Source: Burkholderia paludis
GTDB lineage: Bacteria; Pseudomonadota; Gammaproteobacteria; Burkholderiales; Burkholderiaceae
Length of the DNA stretch: 64,000 nt
NCBI RefSeq assembly: GCF_000732615.1
Contig: NZ_JPGL01000036.1
Span: forward strand, 33,786-97,785
Direction: 5' to 3'
Shown piece by piece: positions 1 through 8,895 of the stretch. Position 1 is the first letter of the stretch. Every line of letters starts with the position of its first letter. The notes under the pieces were generated by a model. That model was not told the origin of the DNA. It saw nothing but the letters and a program-made list of their open reading frames with translations, and did not search any database. The position numbers and the translations under genes were made by a program.

Positions 1-1121
1 GCGCCGCGCCATTCGTGCAGCCTTTGCCGCAACGCGTCCAGCGTGTCGCGCAGCGGCGCACCGGCGTGTTCGGACAGGAACCGTTCCAGGCGCGCGTCGC
101 CGAACTGCTCGCCGGTCGGGTCCATGCATTCCGTCACGCCGTCCGAATACAGATAGAGCCGGTCGGACGGCTGCAGCGAGAACGGAACGGTGTCGTAGTC
201 GCACGCCTCGATCAGCCCGACGGGAAACCCGCCGTCGCCGAGCCGCGTCACGTGTCCGTCGGCGTTCACCAGCAACGGGTGCGTGTGCCCGGCCTGCGTG
301 AGCCTGCCCTCGCCGGTGCGCGTATCGATCACGCCGTACGCCATCGTGAAGTAGGTGCCGTCGGACAGTTCGCGGGCCAGTTGCGCGTTCATCCGGCTGA
401 CGACCGCGGACGGCTCGCGCGGCGCGCTTTCGTCGCTGCGCTCCGATTCCCGGCTCAGCAGGCGGTTGACGATCACCGACAGCATCGCGGCGGGCACGCC
501 GTGGCCCGCGACGTCGATATCGTAGAAGATCACGTGCCCGCCGGCGGCGGCCTTCACGTTCAGCATGTCGCCGGAAAGGTAGGCCGACGGGATGAACAGC
601 CATTCGCAGTCGAGCCCGTCGAACGCCAGATCGGCCGGGGGCAGCATCGACTGCTGAACGGTGGCGGCCGCCTGCAGGTCGTTGCGGATCTGCTGGTACG
701 CGGTGGCGAGATGCCGGTTGCGTTCGGCCAGCGCCGCCTCCAGCGCGATGACGCGCTGCCCGGCGCGCAGGCGCACGCGCAGTTCGTTGACGTCGACGGG
801 CTTGGTCAGGAAATCGTCCGCGCCCGCCTCCATCCCGTCCACGAGCGACTCGGAACCGTCCCGCGCGGTCAGGAGAATGACGTAGATGTACCGTCCGAGC
901 GACTCCTCCCGTATCGAGCGGCACAGCGCCGGGCCGTCCAGTTCCGGCATTTCCCAGTCGCTCACGACCATCGCGATCTCCGGCCGCTCGCGCAGCAGCG
1001 CCAGCGCCTGCGCGCCGTCCTCCGCTTCGATGATGCCGAAGCCGAGCTTGCCGAGCGTGCGCGAGAGCAGCAGCCGGTAGTTCGGGGAATCGTCGACGAT
1101 GAGAACGAGAGGGGGATTCAT
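1..1121 (-). CDS. Response regulator with SpoIIE/PP2C-type serine phosphatase domain (C-terminus beyond window)
   Basis: Reading starts at the ATG at 1121 and runs open to the window edge (373 residues seen). Residues 4-120 are a complete receiver: acidic pair D10/D11, phosphoacceptor D55 in VVSDWEMPE, and K107 in FLTKPVD. A linker of about 40 residues follows (LEAALAERNRHLATAYQQI, coiled-coil-like). Then comes a SpoIIE/PP2C phosphatase with the metal-binding signatures SGDM, YDIDVAGHGVPAAM and LYLYSDGVTE. Such proteins dephosphorylate a STAS-domain antagonist in partner-switching pathways, with activity set by receiver phosphorylation. A STAS protein lies at 8985-9323 and a hybrid kinase at 6290-8152, so it is plausibly the output phosphatase of this locus. 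Roughly 25 more residues would finish the domain. An additional anti-sigma-kinase domain, as in Pseudomonas HsbR, cannot be excluded. The ribosome-binding site is weak. Confidence 0.93.
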   Translation of the reverse strand, partial: MNPPLVLIVDDSPNYRLLLSRTLGKLGFGIIEAEDGAQALALLRERPEIAMVVSDWEMPELDGPALCRSIREESLGRYIYVILLTARDGSESLVDGMEAGADDFLTKPVDVNELRVRLRAGQRVIALEAALAERNRHLATAYQQIRNDLQAAATVQQSMLPPADLAFDGLDCEWLFIPSAYLSGDMLNVKAAAGGHVIFYDIDVAGHGVPAAMLSVIVNRLLSRESERSDESAPREPSAVVSRMNAQLARELSDGTYFTMAYGVIDTRTGEGRLTQAGHTHPLLVNADGHVTRLGDGGFPVGLIEACDYDTVPFSLQPSDRLYLYSDGVTECMDPTGEQFGDARLERFLSEHAGAPLRDTLDALRQRLHEWRG

Positions 1122-1149
1122 GGAGCCCGTTCGTTGGGAATGGTGACGG

Positions 1150-1169
1150 CATGCCCGTGATCGGGCATG
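1150..1169. other. Perfect inverted repeat in the leader of the phosphatase gene
   Basis: CATGCCCG-TGAT-CGGGCATG forms an 8-bp stem with a 4-nt loop. It lies 29 nt upstream of the phosphatase start codon, and no T-run follows on either strand. It could be an operator or an RNA hairpin. The rest of 1122-1436 holds no gene that I can support. Confidence 0.4.
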
Positions 1170-1322
1170 GGCCGGCCTTCTGCCGCTGACGCCATGCTGC
1201 ATGCCGCGGGCCGGCAACGGCACGCGTGGTCGACGCGCCGCCCGGCCGTACCGGTCGCGGGTGCCCGCGCGATGTACCGCGCGCCCCGCCGCGTGCCCCG
1301 CGATGGCGGACACGCCCGTATT

Positions 1323-1349
1323 TTTATAGCAATTGTCCCGGACCATCAA
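1323..1349 (-). promoter_or_regulatory. Possible sigma-70-type promoter for the phosphatase gene
   Basis: On the minus strand TTGATG is followed, after a short 15-nt spacer, by TATAAA in an A/T-rich patch that stands out in the 315-nt gap between galU and the phosphatase gene. The spacer is shorter than ideal, so this is only a candidate. Confidence 0.3.
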
Positions 1350-1436
1350 GATGCCGTTCGCCGCGCAACCGGCCGAACGTCGACCGCCCGCCGCGCGCCG
1401 GACGGCACGAAGCGGCCGGCCGCGTGCCGTGCGCCG

Positions 1437-2447
1437 TCACACGACCTCGGGACAGGCGGCTTCGGCCGGGGATGCGGGCCGTTCGCCGGCAACCGCCACC
1501 GTGCCGCGATCGTCCCGGCCGTCGGCCGGCACGGGCCCGCAGGCGCGGCGTGTCCGGCCGGCCGGGGCGCGGGCGCGCGCGCCGAGGTACGCATCCAGGT
1601 ACGCGCCGAATTGCGCGGCCACTTCCGGGTGCCGCAACGCGAACTCTACCGTGGCCTTCAGGTACCCGAGCTTGCTGCCGCAATCGAATCGCTGGCCCTG
1701 GTACTGGTAGGCCAGCACCTGCTCGTCGGCGAGCAGCGACTGGATCGCGTCGGTCAGCTGCAACTCGCCGCCCGCGCCCGGCCGCAACGCGCGCAAGTGG
1801 TCGAAGATGCGCGGCATCAGGATGTAGCGGCCGACGACGCCGAGATTCGACGGCGCGGCTTCCGGCGCCGGCTTCTCGACGATCCCCGACAGCTTGACGA
1901 TCGAATCGCCGCAGGCCTTGCCGGCGACGACGCCGTACGCGCGCGTATCGGCGGGCGGAATGGCCTCGATGCCGATGATCGAGCTGTGGTAGTGATTGAA
2001 CACCGTCATCATTTGCCGCATCACGGGCGGCGTGCCGTCGAGCAGGTCGTCGGCCAGGATGACGGCGAACGGATGGTCGCCCACCAGCTTTTGCGCGCAC
2101 AGCACGGCATGGCCGAGACCGAGCGCTTCCGGCTGGCGCACGAAGAAGAAATCGACGTCGCGCGGCTTGATGCTGCGCACCGCGTCGAGCAGCGCGGTCT
2201 TGCCCCGGCTCTCGAGTTCGTTTTCCAGCTCGTAGGACTTGTCGAAGTGATCTTCGATCGCCCGCTTGCCGCGGCCCGTCACGAAGATCATTTCCTTGAT
2301 GCCGGCCGCCATCGCCTCCTCGACCGCATACTGGATCAACGGCTTGTCCACGACCGGCAGCATTTCCTTCGGGCTTGCCTTCGTCGCGGGCAGGAAACGC
2401 GTGCCCAGCCCCGCGACCGGAAAGACGGCTTTCGTTACCTTGAACAT
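1437..2447 (-). CDS. galU: UTP-glucose-1-phosphate uridylyltransferase (UDP-glucose pyrophosphorylase)
   Basis: This 336-residue protein makes UDP-glucose from UTP and glucose-1-phosphate in the cytoplasm, a precursor for the polysaccharide built by the neighbouring genes. The nucleotide-binding signature GLGTRFLPATKASPKEML lies at residues 14-31. It is followed by VDKPLIQYAVEEA, the uridine-binding region around VILADDLLDG, and VEKPAPEAAPSNLGVVGRYI. The core matches bacterial GalU (about 295 residues). The last 40 residues are an Arg/Ala/Pro-rich tail that I do not recognise from the family. It is the third gene of a minus-strand unit, 42 nt after the 940-residue glycosyltransferase. Because the gene is in an EPS operon, it is probably a second copy beside a housekeeping galU elsewhere (inference). 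Confidence 0.95.
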   Translation of the reverse strand: MFKVTKAVFPVAGLGTRFLPATKASPKEMLPVVDKPLIQYAVEEAMAAGIKEMIFVTGRGKRAIEDHFDKSYELENELESRGKTALLDAVRSIKPRDVDFFFVRQPEALGLGHAVLCAQKLVGDHPFAVILADDLLDGTPPVMRQMMTVFNHYHSSIIGIEAIPPADTRAYGVVAGKACGDSIVKLSGIVEKPAPEAAPSNLGVVGRYILMPRIFDHLRALRPGAGGELQLTDAIQSLLADEQVLAYQYQGQRFDCGSKLGYLKATVEFALRHPEVAAQFGAYLDAYLGARARAPAGRTRRACGPVPADGRDDRGTVAVAGERPASPAEAACPEVV

Positions 2448-2489
2448 GATTCCCCCTTGTGTCGGTGCAACGATGTCGATGTGATCCGC

Positions 2490-5312
2490 TTACGCGAATT
2501 TCAGTCTCAGCGCCGCGATCAGCATGCGGAGCAACTGGAACGGCCGGCGCGTCGCGATGCCGTAGAGATCGGCGGCCGCCTGGATTTCGCTCACGAGCGG
2601 ATCGTCCGGCGGCAACGCGTCGTCCGGCGCGTCCGGCCCGATTCCGGCAGCCAGTACCGGCGTGTTCAGCCAGCCGGGCGGACGAGCGCCCAGCAACATC
2701 TGCCAGTCGCGCGGCAACATCGCCAACTGGGCGGCGGAACGGGGCCGCGGCCCGATCCAGTTGCGCACGCCGGCCGCGACATCGAGCGCGTTGCCGAACA
2801 TCGACAGGACCCGGCCGCGGCATTTCCCGTAGCCCTTTCTCGGCACGCGTATCGGGCGCTCGATCCACGCGGCGGACGCAGCATCCCAGCCGGTCACGAC
2901 GCTTTCGTGCGTCCACACGTGGCCGCCCTCGCGCCCGAAGCGCGTCGCGGCGACGGCAGCGGCGAACGGCGCGAGCAGCGTGGCCAGGGCGAGCGCCGCC
3001 AGCCGACCGGGCAGCCCGGCCCCCTGCTGCCCGGTCGGTGCGAGCAGCGGCGCGATCACGGCGTCGCCGCTGCGGAACGCGAGCTTCGCGCGCCAGCGCG
3101 CACTGTAGAGGCTCGCCGGCCCGACGACGGCGCCGTCGAGGCTGAGGCCCGGCCCGACGTAGACACCGGGCAGCACGGTCGTGTCGCGCAGCGACGTGCC
3201 GGTTCCGAGAATCACGTCGTCGCCGATCACGACGTTCGGGCCGATCTCCGCGCCCGAACCGATCAGGCATCGTTCGCCGATGAGCACGGGGCCGTGGATC
3301 ACCGCATCGGGCGCGATCCGGCATTGCGCGCCCCGCCCGCCCCACGCCTCGGCCCGGTAATGCGACGGCATGCCGCCCGCGGCGACGGCCGTCAGCCCGG
3401 CGGCTTGCGCCCGCATCCAGCCGGCCATCGAATCGACCCGCACGAACTCGCCGCCATCCGCCGTACGCGACGGCAGCGCGCGCTCGAGCAGACGATGCAG
3501 CGCGTCGGCATCCAGTGCGACGTTCGTTCGGCCCGCCGCGTCGCGGCTCGCGCCGCCCCAGCCGAGCCAGTGCGTGCCGCCCGCGTCGCGCGGTTCGACC
3601 AGGAGCGCCGGGTCGTCGTACAGGCGCGCCAGCGTGGGCGCGCCGGGCACGATCTCGGCATGCCCGACGAGCACGGTGTCGTCGGTCGCGCCGGCCCCGA
3701 TGCGATACAGCCAATCGTACGGATGGCTGGCGCTGGCGCTCAGATGCAGGTGCAGGTCCAGCCCCCAGCGCTGGCCGTCGCCGACGAGCGCCCGGAAGGT
3801 GTCCGGCGCGTCGCTGACGACGAGGTCGACATGCGAGCAGCCTGCCACCGCCAGGTTCTGCAGCACCTGCTCCAGCGCGGTCGTCGCCCCGACCGGCAGC
3901 AGTGCGGCGGGGGTGCCGGCCGGCACCGGGAAATCGTCCGGCGCGGGACGCGTCGCGAACAGGATGCAGCGCCGGCCGGCGCGCACCGCCGGCGGCGGCG
4001 CGGCGAATTCGTCGGCGCCGACGATGCGGCAGACGATGCGGCGGCGCCAGCCGAGCTGTTGCAACGCGATGCGCGCCAGGAAGCTTGTGTTGCCGATCAG
4101 GTAACGCTTCCACATGCGGCCCGGTTCGATGGCCAGCCGAAACAGCCACTCGCCGCCGAGTTCGCGCAGCCATGCCGGCGCGCGCGGCGTCGCGCCCGAC
4201 ATGAAGTCGAACAGCCCGCCGACGCCCATCGCGACCTTGACGCCGAAGGCGTCGAGATGCCGCGCGATGAACTGTTCCTGCACCGGCACGCCCATCGCGA
4301 CGAGCAGCAGGCGCGCGCCGCTGGCACGGACCGCGTCGACGACCTCGCGCGCGGCCGTCGCGTCGTGCGGATCGAAATAGCCGTGCCGGCAGCCGGCGAT
4401 CGACAGGCCCGGGTACTGCTGCGCGATGCGCCCGGCCATCGCTTGCGCGACGCCGGGCTTGCCGCCCAGCAGAAAGATGCCGTGGCCGCTGCCTTCCAGC
4501 GCCGCACACAGGCGGGGAAACAGGTCGGTGCCGTTCACGTTCTGGCGCAGCGGCGTCGACAGCAGGTCGCCGGCGATCTTGATGCCGATCCCGTCCGGCA
4601 GCACCAGCGCGGCCCGTCGCAGGATGGCGCGATAGCGCCGATGCCGCGCCGCGACGTTGACGCACGCCGGGTTGACGAAGCAGACCTGGGCCGGCGGCGC
4701 GTCGGCGTCGAGCCGGTCGCGGATGCGCGCGATCGCGTCCTGCATCGACAGGTTGTCGAAGCGCACGTCGACGATCGTCACGTCGTCCGGCGCGGCGTGC
4801 CGGCCGGCGACGCCGGTCATCAACGCGAGGAGCACGTGACGGACGGCGATGCCGAGGTCGCGGCGCGCGCCGCGATCGCGCAGGTATTCAAGGTCGGCCT
4901 GCCATTCGGTCCCGTAGTCGATCAGCGTGCGACGCCGCAGCGACCACAGGCTCATCAGCCCCGGCCGCACCGCGAGCCGCTGCTCGCCGAGCCCGGCGGG
5001 CGCCGCGTCGACGCTTGCGAGCGCCCTCGGCCCGACCCAGGCCATCTGTCCGCACACGACATTCAGCAGCGCCGGCCACGCGTCGACGCCGAAGCGGGCG
5101 CGCACCGGATGCGGGCCCGCGCCGCGGGGCGCCAGCCGCCACATCCTGAACGGGCGCCCGGCCCGGCCGATGCGCGCGATCCGTTCGACACGCGAGAACG
5201 GGGCCAGCAGCACGAGCGGCACGGCGAGCAGCAGCAGCGCGAGGCCGGCCGTCACGGCGCCGGCGCAGCGAGCGGCGGCGCGCTCGCGCGCTGCTTCCTG
5301 TGAACGAGACAT
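2490..5312 (-). CDS. Three-part fusion: degenerate phosphoglycosyl-transferase + WecG/TagA/CpsF glycosyltransferase + nucleotidyltransferase/left-handed beta-helix
   Basis: The start is the ATG at 5312 (940 residues), preceded by GGGGAAACACC. Residues 15-165 align by eye with bacterial sugar transferases (one membrane helix near 20-40, then GQMAWVGPR and VRPGLMSLWS). The catalytic Asp-Glu pair is Asp-Ala here (D77-A78), so this part is probably inactive. Residues 178-410 are a full WecG/TagA domain (LPDGIGIKIAGD, NVNGTDLFPRL, LLLVAMGVPVQEQ, GVGGLFDFMSG), which adds a sugar to a lipid-linked acceptor. Residues 430-600 resemble a nucleotidyltransferase fold. Around 640-740 there are hexapeptide repeats of the left-handed beta-helix type (VLIGERCLIGSGAEIGPNVV), as in sugar-nucleotide pyrophosphorylases. 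The gene lies between the active phosphoglycosyl-transferase and galU and probably performs the second assembly step. Confidence 0.9.
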   Translation of the reverse strand: MSRSQEAARERAAARCAGAVTAGLALLLLAVPLVLLAPFSRVERIARIGRAGRPFRMWRLAPRGAGPHPVRARFGVDAWPALLNVVCGQMAWVGPRALASVDAAPAGLGEQRLAVRPGLMSLWSLRRRTLIDYGTEWQADLEYLRDRGARRDLGIAVRHVLLALMTGVAGRHAAPDDVTIVDVRFDNLSMQDAIARIRDRLDADAPPAQVCFVNPACVNVAARHRRYRAILRRAALVLPDGIGIKIAGDLLSTPLRQNVNGTDLFPRLCAALEGSGHGIFLLGGKPGVAQAMAGRIAQQYPGLSIAGCRHGYFDPHDATAAREVVDAVRASGARLLLVAMGVPVQEQFIARHLDAFGVKVAMGVGGLFDFMSGATPRAPAWLRELGGEWLFRLAIEPGRMWKRYLIGNTSFLARIALQQLGWRRRIVCRIVGADEFAAPPPAVRAGRRCILFATRPAPDDFPVPAGTPAALLPVGATTALEQVLQNLAVAGCSHVDLVVSDAPDTFRALVGDGQRWGLDLHLHLSASASHPYDWLYRIGAGATDDTVLVGHAEIVPGAPTLARLYDDPALLVEPRDAGGTHWLGWGGASRDAAGRTNVALDADALHRLLERALPSRTADGGEFVRVDSMAGWMRAQAAGLTAVAAGGMPSHYRAEAWGGRGAQCRIAPDAVIHGPVLIGERCLIGSGAEIGPNVVIGDDVILGTGTSLRDTTVLPGVYVGPGLSLDGAVVGPASLYSARWRAKLAFRSGDAVIAPLLAPTGQQGAGLPGRLAALALATLLAPFAAAVAATRFGREGGHVWTHESVVTGWDAASAAWIERPIRVPRKGYGKCRGRVLSMFGNALDVAAGVRNWIGPRPRSAAQLAMLPRDWQMLLGARPPGWLNTPVLAAGIGPDAPDDALPPDDPLVSEIQAAADLYGIATRRPFQLLRMLIAALRLKFA

Positions 5313-5389
5313 GGTGTTTCCCCAGAGCAAGGTTGCGGCGGTCGCGGCCGGGTCAGGTTGCCGCCCGCCCGTTCCGCCGACGGAGCCGG

Positions 5390-6088
5390 TCAGTACGCAC
5401 CGTGGCCGCGCAGGACGGCCGGCACGGTCTTGCAGAGCAGCTTCAGGTCGAGCGCGAGCGACCGTTCGCGGATGTAGGCGAGATCCATCGTCACCTGCTC
5501 CGGAAAGGCGATGTTCGCGCGGCCGCTGACCTGCCAGATGCAGGTCAGGCCGGGCGTCACCAGCAGGCGGCCACGGTCGGACGGCGTGTAGCGCGCCACT
5601 TCCCGGGGCAGCGGCGGCCGTGGCCCGACCAGCGTCATGTCGCCGGTCAGCACGCACCAGAGCTGCGGCAGCTCGTCGATGCTGGTGCGGCGGATGAAGC
5701 GGCCGATGCGCGTGATGCGGGGATCGTCGGCGCGCTTGAAGGTGACGCCCGCCGCGCCGTGCTGATTGAGGTGGCCGATTTCCGTGCGGCGTCGCTCGGC
5801 GTCGACGACCATCGACCGGAACTTCGGGAACGCGAACTCGCGCCCGTGCCGCCCGACCCGGCGCTGCCAGAACAGGACCGGCCCGCGATCCTCCAGCCGC
5901 ACGCAGATCGCGACGGCGGCGAACAGCGGGCCGAGCATCACGAGCGCGGACGACGCGACCGCGATGTCGATCACGCGCTTGACGCACGCGTAGCGGCACG
6001 CGTGCCAGCGCCAGGCCAGCCGCGCGACGCGAAGGGCGAGCGCCGCGCGGCGCGGCGAAACGACTGCGAGGTGTGGGTCGAGGGTCAT
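5390..6088 (-). CDS. Undecaprenyl-phosphate phosphoglycosyl-transferase (bacterial sugar transferase)
   Basis: This 232-residue monotopic membrane enzyme of the small PglC/WcaJ-C-terminal type should load the first sugar-1-phosphate onto undecaprenyl phosphate. Residues 35-65 contain the KRVIDIAVASSALVML re-entrant helix. RVGRHGREFAFPKFRSM follows at 77-93. The catalytic Asp-Glu pair is intact (D138-E139 in RRTSIDELPQLW), as are MTLVGPRPPLPRE and PGLTCIWQVSGR. It lacks the large N-terminal multi-helix region of full WcaJ. The start at 6088 has a good ribosome-binding site (AGGAGA). It heads the minus-strand unit with the WecG fusion and galU, behind a copy of the locus promoter at 6118-6165. 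Confidence 0.95.
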   Translation of the reverse strand: MTLDPHLAVVSPRRAALALRVARLAWRWHACRYACVKRVIDIAVASSALVMLGPLFAAVAICVRLEDRGPVLFWQRRVGRHGREFAFPKFRSMVVDAERRRTEIGHLNQHGAAGVTFKRADDPRITRIGRFIRRTSIDELPQLWCVLTGDMTLVGPRPPLPREVARYTPSDRGRLLVTPGLTCIWQVSGRANIAFPEQVTMDLAYIRERSLALDLKLLCKTVPAVLRGHGAY

Positions 6089-6117
6089 GGCGGGTCTCCT
6101 GTATCGGGTTCGATGCC

Positions 6118-6165
6118 ATTGAAACGCGCCGTATCGCCCGAATCGTGACGGATTTGCAAACAGTG
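6118..6165 (-). promoter_or_regulatory. EPS-locus promoter, copy A (bipartite element plus -10)
   Basis: Read on the minus strand: TTTGCA (6155-6160), 5 nt, GTCACG (6144-6149), 20 nt, TTCAAT (6118-6123). It is preceded by CACTG. The same layout with identical spacing occurs at 8896, 15986, 18787 and 22859. It serves the sugar-transferase/WecG-fusion/galU unit, whose ATG is 30 nt downstream. Confidence 0.7.
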
Positions 6166-6195
6166 CCGCGCCCCGCCCCCCGGGGAGAACCGGGC

Positions 6196-6224
6196 CGGAC
6201 AACCGGCACCCGCGGTGGCATAAT
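6196..6224 (+). promoter_or_regulatory. Possible promoter of the hybrid-kinase operon
   Basis: CGGACA, a 17-nt spacer and CATAAT lie 66 nt before the kinase start. It lacks the bipartite element shared by the EPS structural units, so the signalling genes may be expressed independently. Confidence 0.35.
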
Positions 6225-6289
6225 CGTCCGAGCTTTCGCCGTCGCAGTCCGCCGCGTTGCCCGACCCGCTCCCAAGACAGGGCCGCATC

Positions 6290-8152
6290 ATGGAAGACCA
6301 CCCGATGACGCCAGATCCGGTCAGCCGTCTCTCCGGCACGCCGCTGCGCGTGCTGGTCGTCGACGATATCGACGCGAGCCGCGCCGCCCTCGCGGCGCTC
6401 GTGCGCCGGGCCGGCCACGCGGCGCTCGAGGCAGCGAGCGGCATGCAGGCGCTGGAGCTGAGCCGCGTCGAGCCCGTCGATCTCGTGCTGCTCGATCTGC
6501 TGATGCCGGACATGGACGGCTTCGAAGTCACCCGTGCGCTGCGGGAGTCGCATCAGGGCGCGTGGCTGCCGATCATCGTGATGTCGTCGATGCAGGGCGA
6601 CGACCATTTCGTCCGCGCGATCCAGTGCGGCGCCGACGACTACCTCGTCAAGCCCGTCGATCCCGCGCTGCTCGACGCCAAGATCCGCAATCTGGGCCGC
6701 GTGCTGTTCCTGCAAACCCGTATCGCCGAACTCGCCGCGCACAACCGGGAGCTGTTCGATCATGTCGAGGACGCCGTGCTGACGGTCGACCGCGACGAGC
6801 GCATCCGTGACGCCAACGCGGCGGCATGCGGCCTCCTCGGCATCGACGCGCTGCCGCCGGACGGCTTGGCGCTCGCCACGCTGGGGGCCACGATCCACGG
6901 CGAACCGTGGCGGCCGGACGCGCGGCGCGCCACCTGCGAGATCGATGCGAAGCGCCCCGACGGCACGATCTTTCCGGCCGAAGTGCGCATGAGCCGCTGG
7001 CGCAACGATCCGGCCGGCCGGGTCTCGGTGCTGGTGCGCGATCTCACCGAACAGCGCCGGCTCGAACGCCTGAAGGACGACTTCCTGAGCACCGTGAGCC
7101 ACGAGCTGCGCACGCCGCTGACGTCCGTGTCGGGCGCGGTCGACCTGCTCGTGGCGGGCGCGGCCGGCGAACTGCCGGCTGCCGCGCAGAAGCTGCTGGA
7201 CGTCGCGAAGCGCAACGGCGAGCGTCTCGGCCGCCTGATCGACGACGTGCTGGACGTCGCGAAACTCGAGGCCGACCGCGTCACGCTGCAACTGAGCACG
7301 CATGCGCTCGACACCCTGCTCGACGAAACCGCTGCCGCCAACGCCGACTACGCGCGCCGCTTCGGTGTCGCGATCGGGCGCGTCGGGCCCGCGTCGGGCG
7401 CCATCGTGCGCGTCGATGCCGACCGGTTCCTGCAGGTGATGGCGAACCTGCTGTCGAATGCCGTCAAGCATTCCCCGGCCGGCGCGCAGGTCGACCTGAG
7501 GACCGACCGGTCGGGCGATCGCGTGCGCATCGCCGTTCGCGATCGCGGGCCAGGCGTGCCGGACGCGTTTCGCGCGCGCATCTTCGAGAAGTTCTCGCAA
7601 GCGGACGACACCGACCGCCGCGTCGGCACCGGCACCGGCCTCGGCTTGCACATCACGCGGGTGCTGATCGAGCGGATGCAGGGGCGGGTCGGACTGACGT
7701 CCGCCACCGGGCGCGGCGCCGAATTCCACATCGACCTGCCGTGCTGCGACGCCGAAGGACGGATCGTCCCGATGCGCCGCGTCGCGCCGCGCGTCGTCGT
7801 GATCGATCGCGACGCGGCGGCCCGCTCGCGACTCGGCGCCCTGCTGTCGATGCGCTACGACGTCTGCCTCGCCCGCACGCTGGACGACGCCGTCCTGCCC
7901 CGCCCGGACGGGCCCGCGCCGGCGCTGGTGATCTGCGATCCGCAGGGGGCGGGCACGGCGCTCGATACGGTGGCCGCGCGTCTGGCGGCCATCGCGGGGC
8001 CGGCCCCGGTGCTGCTGTATACCGACGCGGTGCCGGCGCCCCAGGCGCACGCGCTGACGTTCGCGCATCTCGCCAAGCGCGAGGCGGACAACGACATGCT
8101 GTTGACGGCAATCGGCCGAGCGATCGGCCCGGAGGGAGGCCCGCATCGATGA
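6290..8152 (+). CDS. Hybrid sensor histidine kinase (receiver-PAS-HisKA-HATPase-degenerate receiver)
   Basis: 620 residues, no membrane segment, so cytoplasmic. Residues 20-130 are an N-terminal receiver (D25/D26, phosphoacceptor D69, K121). Residues 155-255 are PAS-like. H271 in the H-box SHELRTPLTS is the phosphorylation site. The ATPase boxes are N (ANLLSNAVKHSP), G1 (RDRGPGVPD) and G2 (GTGTGLGLHIT). The region after 500 looks like a second, degenerate receiver (VICDPQG, LAKREADN). The gene overlaps the next receiver gene (ATGA at 8149-8152) and then an Hpt gene. A multistep phosphorelay is therefore encoded in one operon, plausibly ending on the receiver-phosphatase at 1-1121 (inference). 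The start at 6290 follows AAGACAGGG. An in-frame ATG at 6305, behind GGAAGA, is an equally good alternative. Confidence 0.95.
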   Translation: MEDHPMTPDPVSRLSGTPLRVLVVDDIDASRAALAALVRRAGHAALEAASGMQALELSRVEPVDLVLLDLLMPDMDGFEVTRALRESHQGAWLPIIVMSSMQGDDHFVRAIQCGADDYLVKPVDPALLDAKIRNLGRVLFLQTRIAELAAHNRELFDHVEDAVLTVDRDERIRDANAAACGLLGIDALPPDGLALATLGATIHGEPWRPDARRATCEIDAKRPDGTIFPAEVRMSRWRNDPAGRVSVLVRDLTEQRRLERLKDDFLSTVSHELRTPLTSVSGAVDLLVAGAAGELPAAAQKLLDVAKRNGERLGRLIDDVLDVAKLEADRVTLQLSTHALDTLLDETAAANADYARRFGVAIGRVGPASGAIVRVDADRFLQVMANLLSNAVKHSPAGAQVDLRTDRSGDRVRIAVRDRGPGVPDAFRARIFEKFSQADDTDRRVGTGTGLGLHITRVLIERMQGRVGLTSATGRGAEFHIDLPCCDAEGRIVPMRRVAPRVVVIDRDAAARSRLGALLSMRYDVCLARTLDDAVLPRPDGPAPALVICDPQGAGTALDTVAARLAAIAGPAPVLLYTDAVPAPQAHALTFAHLAKREADNDMLLTAIGRAIGPEGGPHR

Positions 8153-8556
8153 ACGATACGCTCAGACGGATCCTGTGCGCGGAAGACGATCCGGACATCC
8201 GCACCATCCTCGATTTCAGCCTGGCGACGCTCGGCGGCTACGAGCTGTGCCTGTGCGCCGACGGCACCGACGCGCTCGACCAGGCCGACGCGTTTGCGCC
8301 CGACCTGGTGCTGCTCGACGTGATGATGCCGACGCTCGGCGGGCCGGAAACGATGCGCGCCCTGCGCGCGCGCCCCGCGTTGCGCGACACGCCGATCGTG
8401 CTGATGTCGGCCCGCGCGCTGCCGGACGAGATCGAGGCCCTGCTCGCGCATGGCGCCACCGGCGTGATCGTGAAGCCGTTCGATCCGGTCGCGCTGCCGG
8501 ACAATCTGAAAATCTACTGGAACTACGCCCATGACCGGCGGGCCGGCGACGCCTGA
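8149..8556 (+). CDS. Single-domain response regulator (receiver only)
   Basis: This 135-residue CheY-like receiver has no output domain. The acidic residues are in CAEDDPD (12-14), phosphoacceptor D57 is in LVLLDVMMP, and K109 is in VIVKPFDP. Its start overlaps the stop codon of the hybrid kinase and its last 26 nt overlap the Hpt gene, so the three are translationally coupled. It is probably a phosphoryl shuttle or sink between the hybrid kinase and the Hpt protein, because it cannot bind DNA by itself. Confidence 0.95.
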   Translation: MNDTLRRILCAEDDPDIRTILDFSLATLGGYELCLCADGTDALDQADAFAPDLVLLDVMMPTLGGPETMRALRARPALRDTPIVLMSARALPDEIEALLAHGATGVIVKPFDPVALPDNLKIYWNYAHDRRAGDA

Positions 8557-8869
8557 ACAGGACGAACGGTTCGCGGCGCTGAAACGCCGCTTCGCGCTCG
8601 GCCTGGCCGGCCGGCGCGACGAACTGTCGGCAGCCTGGGACGACTGGGCGGCCGATCCGGATCGTGCGCGCGACGCGCTGGCCGGCGGCCTGCACCGCCT
8701 GGCCGGCGCGGCCGGCGCCTACGGCTTCGACGCGCTGGGCCGGGCCGCCCGCGATCTGGAGGGCCAGGTCCGCTCGCCGGGCGCCGGCGCCGCGCCGCTT
8801 GCGGCCCCGTTTGCCGCGTTGCTGCACACGCTGTCGGCCGTGGCCGAAGCGGCTGCCGGCGAACGCTGA
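8531..8869 (+). CDS. Histidine phosphotransfer (Hpt) domain protein
   Basis: This 112-residue, mostly helical protein has the Hpt signature LHRLAGAAGAYGF, with H55 as the phosphorylatable histidine. It overlaps the preceding receiver gene by 26 nt. In phosphorelays an Hpt protein accepts phosphate from a hybrid-kinase receiver and passes it to an output response regulator. The receiver-phosphatase at 1-1121 and the OmpR-type regulator at 27653-28342 are the two candidate outputs in the window. Which one it serves cannot be told from sequence. Confidence 0.88.
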   Translation: MTGGPATPEQDERFAALKRRFALGLAGRRDELSAAWDDWAADPDRARDALAGGLHRLAGAAGAYGFDALGRAARDLEGQVRSPGAGAAPLAAPFAALLHTLSAVAEAAAGER

Positions 8870-8895
8870 TCCTGCCGGGCCTGTTTCGCGCACAG

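Noticed and set aside
1167..5303. Very long open frame on the plus strand opposite the galU and WecG-fusion genes
   Set aside because: It is antisense to two clearly recognised genes, is rich in Arg/Gln/Asp of the kind produced by high-GC antisense frames, and has no recognisable domain. The same applies to the other long frames opposite known genes.
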